Positions 59,847 to 64,000 of a stretch of DNA of 64,000 nt are shown here, one piece after another. The stretch is from contig JAPPMO010000093.1 in NCBI GenBank assembly GCA_028873975.1, forward strand, positions 1 through 64,000. Reading direction: 5' to 3'. The notes beneath the pieces were generated by a model that was not told the origin of the DNA, ran no database searches, and saw nothing but the letters and a program-made list of their open reading frames with translations. Positions within the stretch are counted from its first letter, which is position 1. Each line of letters opens with the position of its first letter. Origin of the DNA: Chloroflexota bacterium. Lineage in GTDB: Bacteria > Chloroflexota > Anaerolineae > Aggregatilineales > Phototrophicaceae. Position numbers and translations under genes: made by a program.

Positions 59847-61520
59847 CTAGCACTGATCGGCATTGATAAACTGCTGGAAGATGGATTTGTAGATAGCGAA
59901 GGCTTGACCGGTCCCGGTGTGGTTGGGGCTGGCGCAGTCGGCCGGGGCTTGCCAGGATACAACCACGTCGTTGGCGTCCAGGCTGGAGCCGTCATGGAAG
60001 AGGACGCCTTCGCGCAGGTTGAATGTCCAGACCAAACCATCATCCGAAACTGACCAGGTTTCCGCCAAGCCAGGTATGACAGCAACACCGCCGCGCTCGA
60101 AATCGAGCAGCGCTTCGCTCACCTGATGGCAGGCGCGGAAGGTCTCGCCATCCCAGGTATCGTTGCAATAGAGCGAGATCGGCTCGGCATTTTGCATGTA
60201 GATGACATTGTCATCGTCCGGATCTTCAATTCGCGAGAATTCTTCCGTGCCATCGAGCAAGCCTGGATGGACGCCAATCATGCGCTCCTGCCAGACATCG
60301 GCCGCGCCGGCATGGCCAAAGGGCACCCAGGGCACATGTTCAGCCATCGCAGCAGCGACTTGCCTGAAGTATCCCATACGCTCTTCGGGGTCGAGCACCT
60401 GCGAAGCAGCGACCAAAGGCTCGTACAAAGCGGGATTGGGTACACCCAACTGTGTATTGTTGGGACCAAAGCAGCAACTGTAGAAGTTGGAGGCGTCCGG
60501 GAAATCGGCATGCCAGCCGAGGATATGCAGCGGCTCGTTACCGGCGTTGGCCGAGGCGAGGAAGGTGCCGGATTCAACCACCTGAACATCGGCGATGACG
60601 CCGATATCCGCGAGCTGAGCGGCGACATCGTTGGCGATGATGCCCGGGTTCGGCAAATAACCGCGGACGACATCGCGCCAGGTCAGGGTCAGCGCGCGGT
60701 CTTCGCCTGTGCGGGTATCGACCAGGGAATCCAGCGGCAGTTCAAAGCCGAGGTCGGCGGCGGCTTCTTCAAGCAGGGCTTTGGCCGCGTCTTGGTCGAA
60801 GCCGGGCACGCCACCTTCGGAAACATGGCCGAAAACGGCGGGCGGCGCAAAGTCGGGCGTCAAGGGCGAGCCGGGCGGGAAGAAGTTATCGACGATGCGT
60901 TGACGGTCGATGCCCATGGCGATGGCTCTGCGGACGCGCACATCGTTGAGTGGCTCGAAATAGTTGCTCATGGCGACATAGACGCCAGTCAAGGGCGGGA
61001 TATCGATCAGGTTGAAATTGGGATCGTCGCGGAAGACCGGGATATCATGCGGATTGGCGAATTTCATGCCGTCGATGGTGCCGGCGCGCAACTCGGTGGC
61101 GCGAGCGGCCGCTTCGGAATTCCAGCGCAAAATGACAGTCTGCTCAATGGACGGCTCGCCCCAATAATCATCATAGCGCTCGAAGACGATCTCGTTGCCC
61201 TGGTCCCAGTTGACCAACTTCAAAGGACCCGTGCCGATGGCATGGCTCAACAAATCTCCTTCGCCCCCCGTGGCGTTGACGTATTCGGCGGGATGTATGG
61301 AAAGACCAAGGCTGGCGACTTTCTGCTGGAAAAGAGCGTCCGTGTTGCAAAGCGTGATCACAACGGTGAGTTCGTCAACAGCTTCAACCGATTTGAGGTT
61401 GCCGCCGTAGTCGCAATCCGCAGCCGCGAAGCTCAACATTTCATCCTGGCTCAAGGCTGGCGCGGCCAGCAGACCGATGAGAAGTAGCAGAAGCAGGGTT
61501 CTGCCAAGAACGGTAAACAT
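59847..61520 (-). CDS. ABC transporter substrate-binding protein, family 5, circularly permuted
   Basis: A 557-residue secreted protein with signal MFTVLGRTLLLLLLIG ending near ALSQD. The N-terminal third starts with LKSVEAVDELTVVITL (42-57) and IGTGPLKLVNWDQG with YDDYWGE near 95-121, blocks that normally follow the first 100 residues. The family's usual N-terminal block, GLAETWSVSDDGLVWTFNL (484 on) and FHDGSSLDANDVVVSW (to 523), is here at the C-terminus, preceded by AEPISLYCNDTWDG (445 on), which corresponds to the normal mature N-terminus. The sequence ends QFINADQC where LKSVEAVDE would normally continue. The order is therefore circularly permuted. In this fold both termini lie in lobe I, so a functional binding protein is plausible. 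Confidence 0.88.
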   Translation of the reverse strand: MFTVLGRTLLLLLLIGLLAAPALSQDEMLSFAAADCDYGGNLKSVEAVDELTVVITLCNTDALFQQKVASLGLSIHPAEYVNATGGEGDLLSHAIGTGPLKLVNWDQGNEIVFERYDDYWGEPSIEQTVILRWNSEAAARATELRAGTIDGMKFANPHDIPVFRDDPNFNLIDIPPLTGVYVAMSNYFEPLNDVRVRRAIAMGIDRQRIVDNFFPPGSPLTPDFAPPAVFGHVSEGGVPGFDQDAAKALLEEAAADLGFELPLDSLVDTRTGEDRALTLTWRDVVRGYLPNPGIIANDVAAQLADIGVIADVQVVESGTFLASANAGNEPLHILGWHADFPDASNFYSCCFGPNNTQLGVPNPALYEPLVAASQVLDPEERMGYFRQVAAAMAEHVPWVPFGHAGAADVWQERMIGVHPGLLDGTEEFSRIEDPDDDNVIYMQNAEPISLYCNDTWDGETFRACHQVSEALLDFERGGVAVIPGLAETWSVSDDGLVWTFNLREGVLFHDGSSLDANDVVVSWQAPADCASPNHTGTGQAFAIYKSIFQQFINADQC

Positions 61521-61696
61521 CTATAGCCTCCCTATTGATTATGTGTACGAAGCAGATTGTAATGCAGAAAAGCGCAATTGAGCAAATCAAGGTGAGTTTT
61601 GGCCCCCGTCCTCCAGCAGGGCAATCGCGTCAAAACCAGTATACGCCGAACATCACAGAAATCCAGCAACGGGTCAAACCGAGAGCCGAGTCACGA

Positions 61697-62455
61697 TCAA
61701 AACTCAAATTCATCAAGATCGCGGCAGAGATAGACGGGCCCGTCGAAGGCTTCGGAGGCTTCGTCGACCAGTGGTTCGGGGTCTTGATTCCAGACTTGGT
61801 AGTGAATCAAGCGCAGTTCTTTGGCCCCGGCTGTCGCCGCGGCTTCGCCCGCCATGCGCGCGGTGCTATGACCCGGAGGCGGTCCCCCCGCTTCGTGAAT
61901 GAATATGTCCGCGTCTTTGCCGATTTTCAGGGCATTTGGGCATGGTTCGGTATCACAGCTATAGGCGAGAACTTTGTCATTGTGTTTATTCGTTATACGC
62001 ATGCCGATCGTAGGTATGAAGTGGACAACGGGAAAGGAGTGGATTGCAAAGTCCTTGTTTTCAAATAGCAAGGTGTTGTCGTGCAAGCTGATGCGAGAAA
62101 AGGATACCGGAAAGAAATTGGGCCAGTACTCCCAGCCGTACATATCCATCGTCTCTTCAATGCGGTTGATGCAATGAGGAATGCCATAAAAGCGCATGGG
62201 CGCTTTGCGGCCCATCTGCCACATGTGCATCAACATATTCGGCACCCCGGCGACGTGATCGGAATGAAAATGCGTCAGAATGATGTCTTGTAAATCGTCG
62301 TCGTTGATCCCCAGGTCCTTGATCTTATCCAGCGGATTGGACCCGGCGTCGACCAAGACCGGGGTGTCTTTCTCGCCAATTAACAGAAAATGCGTATAGT
62401 CATGCTCTACGCTGTTTACCGCGCCGGCGGTTCCCAGAATGATTACGCGCGCCAT
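61697..62455 (-). CDS. Metallo-beta-lactamase fold hydrolase, RNase Z-like
   Basis: A 252-residue MBL-fold enzyme. VIILGTAGAVNS opens the fold; the metal motif THFHSDHVAG has the H-x-H-x-D-H order. Further ligands appear in YSCDTEPCPNALK and HEAGGPPPGHST. The pattern resembles the RNase Z/arylsulfatase-like group rather than glyoxalase II, but the long RNase Z exosite is absent, so tRNA processing is not assured. The 176-nt gap upstream of its stop has a GGGCAATCGCGTCAAAA piece (61616-61634 region) like a repeat end. Confidence 0.85.
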   Translation of the reverse strand: MARVIILGTAGAVNSVEHDYTHFLLIGEKDTPVLVDAGSNPLDKIKDLGINDDDLQDIILTHFHSDHVAGVPNMLMHMWQMGRKAPMRFYGIPHCINRIEETMDMYGWEYWPNFFPVSFSRISLHDNTLLFENKDFAIHSFPVVHFIPTIGMRITNKHNDKVLAYSCDTEPCPNALKIGKDADIFIHEAGGPPPGHSTARMAGEAAATAGAKELRLIHYQVWNQDPEPLVDEASEAFDGPVYLCRDLDEFEF

Positions 62456-62682
62456 ACACTTGCCTTTGAATCGGACTCAGTCCATTTTGGCAGATGTAGC
62501 AAACACCCTGTCCGTCTATCCGTCAGTATTGACGATACCATAGTTCAGAAATAATCGAAACACTCTAGCGATCGCTTGACAAGCCTCGTCCGCCACCCAG
62601 CCAGGGTTTCAATTCCAGAAACTCCCTCCGCAAATGATTGCGGGCTTCTGTCTCATCCTGGCCTGAGCCAATGCGGGGTCCT

Positions 62683-63768
62683 TTACGCGCCGGACTGCGG
62701 CAGTTGCTCGGCTTGTTCCGCGGCCGCGTCCGCCCCCTTGGCGTCGCTGTAGTTGCCGCCGCGGTGACGGTATAACAGAAGCGCAACCGAGGCTAGGAAA
62801 GCGATTATTGTAATGGTCTGCGAGCTGTTGATGCCGGAGGTCCCAATCGTGGCGATCTCCACGCGCAGGAATTCCAACAGGAAGCGCGCGAATGAATACT
62901 GGGCGATATACAGCAGCAGGATATCTCCGCTCAACAAGCGGCCGCGATACTGTTGATAGACCCGCCAGAGCACGTAAAAGGCGATCAGGCTCCATATCGC
63001 TTCATAAGCCCAAAGCGGGTGAAACAATGTATCTGAAGGATAGTCAATCAAGCTTTCGTAAGGCGCCACGCGCGCGTCCCGCGGGATTTGAATGCCCCAG
63101 GGCAGAGTAGTCGGCGCCCCATACAGTTCCTGGTTCACATAATTGGCAAATCGACCAATGGCTTGGCCAACTGGTATCGCGACTCCAGCGATATCCATCC
63201 AGGGCGACAGGCGCATGCCATCGTCCGGGAAATTACTCGCGGGCCGCTCGTAACGAAATGAGGAAACATCCTTGCCGGTGACGCGCGCCATCAGCGATTC
63301 CACCAGCCAGGTCGCCGCTTGGCTCAACCACAAAACCGGCGTCAGAATGATGATGAACAGGTTTATAATACGGTTGTGCCAGCGGCTCAAATAGAGGTAG
63401 GCGCCGAATAAGCCCCCAATTATCGCGCCGAATATGCTCAAGCCCCCGCTCCAAATGGCGATTGCGCCGTTTTCGCTATCGAAAAAATTGTCCAGGAACC
63501 AGGCAGTGTTTTGACAAACTTCTCCTTCTATGCCGCAGCCGGCGGTCAAAGAAATAGGCGGGAAGAGAATGAACCACAGGCGGGCGCCGATAATGCCCGG
63601 GACAATCGCCCAGGTCAATCCGCCCCAAATATGGTCAGGATCGCGTCCGCTGCGCTTTGCCAGCATGGACGCGACGGCGGCGCCAAGCAATAGCGCGACA
63701 ACGATGATAATGCCGTAATAGCGTATCTGCAGGTTGCCGACAACAATGTAGGTTTGTTCAAATTCCAT
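62683..63768 (-). CDS. lgt: Prolipoprotein diacylglyceryl transferase
   Basis: A 361-residue integral membrane enzyme that attaches diacylglycerol to the lipobox cysteine of prolipoproteins. IRYYGIIIVVALLLG starts the first spans; the signature GRFANYVNQELYGAPT contains the essential region of the Lgt family, and HPLWAYEAIWSL is the later conserved segment. A loop with two Cys (AGCGIEGEVCQN) near 80 is unusual. ATG 63768 was chosen because AGAGGCGAG lies about 8 nt upstream; a GTG two codons earlier overlaps the stop of the previous gene. lspA is at 39650. Confidence 0.93.
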   Translation of the reverse strand: MEFEQTYIVVGNLQIRYYGIIIVVALLLGAAVASMLAKRSGRDPDHIWGGLTWAIVPGIIGARLWFILFPPISLTAGCGIEGEVCQNTAWFLDNFFDSENGAIAIWSGGLSIFGAIIGGLFGAYLYLSRWHNRIINLFIIILTPVLWLSQAATWLVESLMARVTGKDVSSFRYERPASNFPDDGMRLSPWMDIAGVAIPVGQAIGRFANYVNQELYGAPTTLPWGIQIPRDARVAPYESLIDYPSDTLFHPLWAYEAIWSLIAFYVLWRVYQQYRGRLLSGDILLLYIAQYSFARFLLEFLRVEIATIGTSGINSSQTITIIAFLASVALLLYRHRGGNYSDAKGADAAAEQAEQLPQSGA

Positions 63769-63770
63769 CG

Positions 63771-64000
63771 TCACTCGCCTCTGTTCTTCAAAGCGCTATA
63801 CACATAGCGCAATCGCTGCAAGGCGGTCAGATTTGTGCCGACCGCAAGAATGACCAGACCAATTTCAAGCGGTTGAACACTTTGCAAGACGCCGGCAGCC
63901 AAGGTCATCACCAGGATAACAGCCACACGCTCCAAACGAGAAAACCAGCCGACGGCGACGGCGATACTGACTTTGCTGTCATCTGCGCGAGCGCGTACAT
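63771..64000 (-). CDS. CDP-alcohol phosphatidyltransferase, C-terminal end only
   Basis: The minus-strand frame is open from the right edge to TGA at 63771-63773, giving about 75 residues. It reads ARADDSKVSIAVAVGWFSRLER, broken here after LER, then hydrophobic segments ending AVGTNLTALQRLRYVY. Arg-Ala-Arg/Ala-x-x followed by R-x-ER and a final N-x-T-x-x-QR is the C-terminal pattern of phosphatidylglycerophosphate or phosphatidylinositol-phosphate synthase. These attach an alcohol to CDP-diacylglycerol in the membrane. The catalytic DG-x2-AR site lies beyond the window. The stop is adjacent to lgt, so they form a lipid/lipoprotein operon. Confidence 0.7.
   Translation of the reverse strand, partial: VRARADDSKVSIAVAVGWFSRLERVAVILVMTLAAGVLQSVQPLEIGLVILAVGTNLTALQRLRYVYSALKNRGE

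Noticed and set aside
60126..61487. 453-codon plus-strand frame opposite the permuted binding protein
   Set aside because: Shadow of the G+C-rich codon pattern. I also asked whether it, rather than the minus strand, was real, but only the minus strand has signal peptide and family blocks.
59847..61520. Permuted order as an assembly artefact or a gene split
   Set aside because: The frame is continuous, with a good signal peptide at the start, and ends before a well-formed terminator; a join of two fragments would not be expected to give these ends.
61616..61634. GGGCAATCGCGTCAAAA as a further MITE
   Set aside because: It looks like a lone end of the R1/R2 type; no partner end or interior is found nearby, so it is noted only as a possible remnant.

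Overview
The window (about 56% G+C by eye, no tRNA or rRNA genes) looks like a chromosomal stretch of a Chloroflexota bacterium, probably Anaerolineae-like. This is inferred from Thr/Pro-rich lipoproteins and envelope proteins, two family-5 peptide-type ABC transport systems, a TgpA-like transglutaminase, and the YqeY / 7TM-HD / YbeY / DgkA cluster. Gene content alone supports the placement; no phylogenetic marker was compared.

Layout. 1-2.9 kb: the tail of an enolase-superfamily gene facing a minus-strand cluster (SDR, RraA-like, D-2-hydroxyacid dehydrogenase) that fits hydroxy-acid or sugar-acid catabolism. 3-6.7 kb: a small unknown protein, a family 2 glycosyltransferase, a cold-shock protein and a sulfatase. 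6.8-8 kb: dispersed repeats around the RNase P RNA gene (minus strand). 8-15.5 kb: a transglutaminase membrane protein, then a minus-strand operon of a peptide-type ABC transporter, a cytochrome c lipoprotein and a methyltransferase. 15.7-20.7 kb: aspartate-type aminotransferase, phosphodiester glycosidase, alpha/beta hydrolase, and an aspartokinase behind a leader-peptide attenuator. 21-27.3 kb: a tRNA methylthiotransferase and the YqeY/HD/YbeY/DgkA genes. 27.8-34 kb: a glycosidase-like protein, a class IV aminotransferase, a rhodanese-SufE pair behind a polycysteine leader, and a trans-sulfuration enzyme. 34-50 kb: mixed housekeeping and accessory genes (SDR, two related MFS proteins flanking a second RraA-like gene, kinase, LspA, acetyltransferase, secreted GH13, TPR, RDD, metallo-beta-lactamase fold, Na/Ca exchanger, S9 peptidase, L,D-transpeptidase). 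50.5-64 kb: Hsp20-Lon, a second GH13, glycerol kinase, a second ABC system with an unusual solute-binding protein, a second metallo-beta-lactamase-fold enzyme, Lgt and the end of a CDP-alcohol phosphatidyltransferase.

The most interesting signals are three. (1) Two complete leader-peptide attenuators: a Thr/Met/Ile-rich leader before aspartokinase and a Cys-Cys-Cys leader before the sulfurtransferase-SufE pair, each with a terminator and a competing antiterminator visible in the sequence. (2) A family-5 solute-binding protein at 59847-61520 whose domain order is circularly permuted relative to the ordinary one at 13768-15507. (3) A dense set of non-coding repeats: MITE-like elements with terminal inverted repeats and, in two cases, visible 8-bp target duplications, and a family of about 90-110 bp intergenic repeats whose central hairpin keeps pairing while its sequence changes. 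Several genes have apparent N-terminal extensions that are translated repeat; starts were chosen downstream of these.
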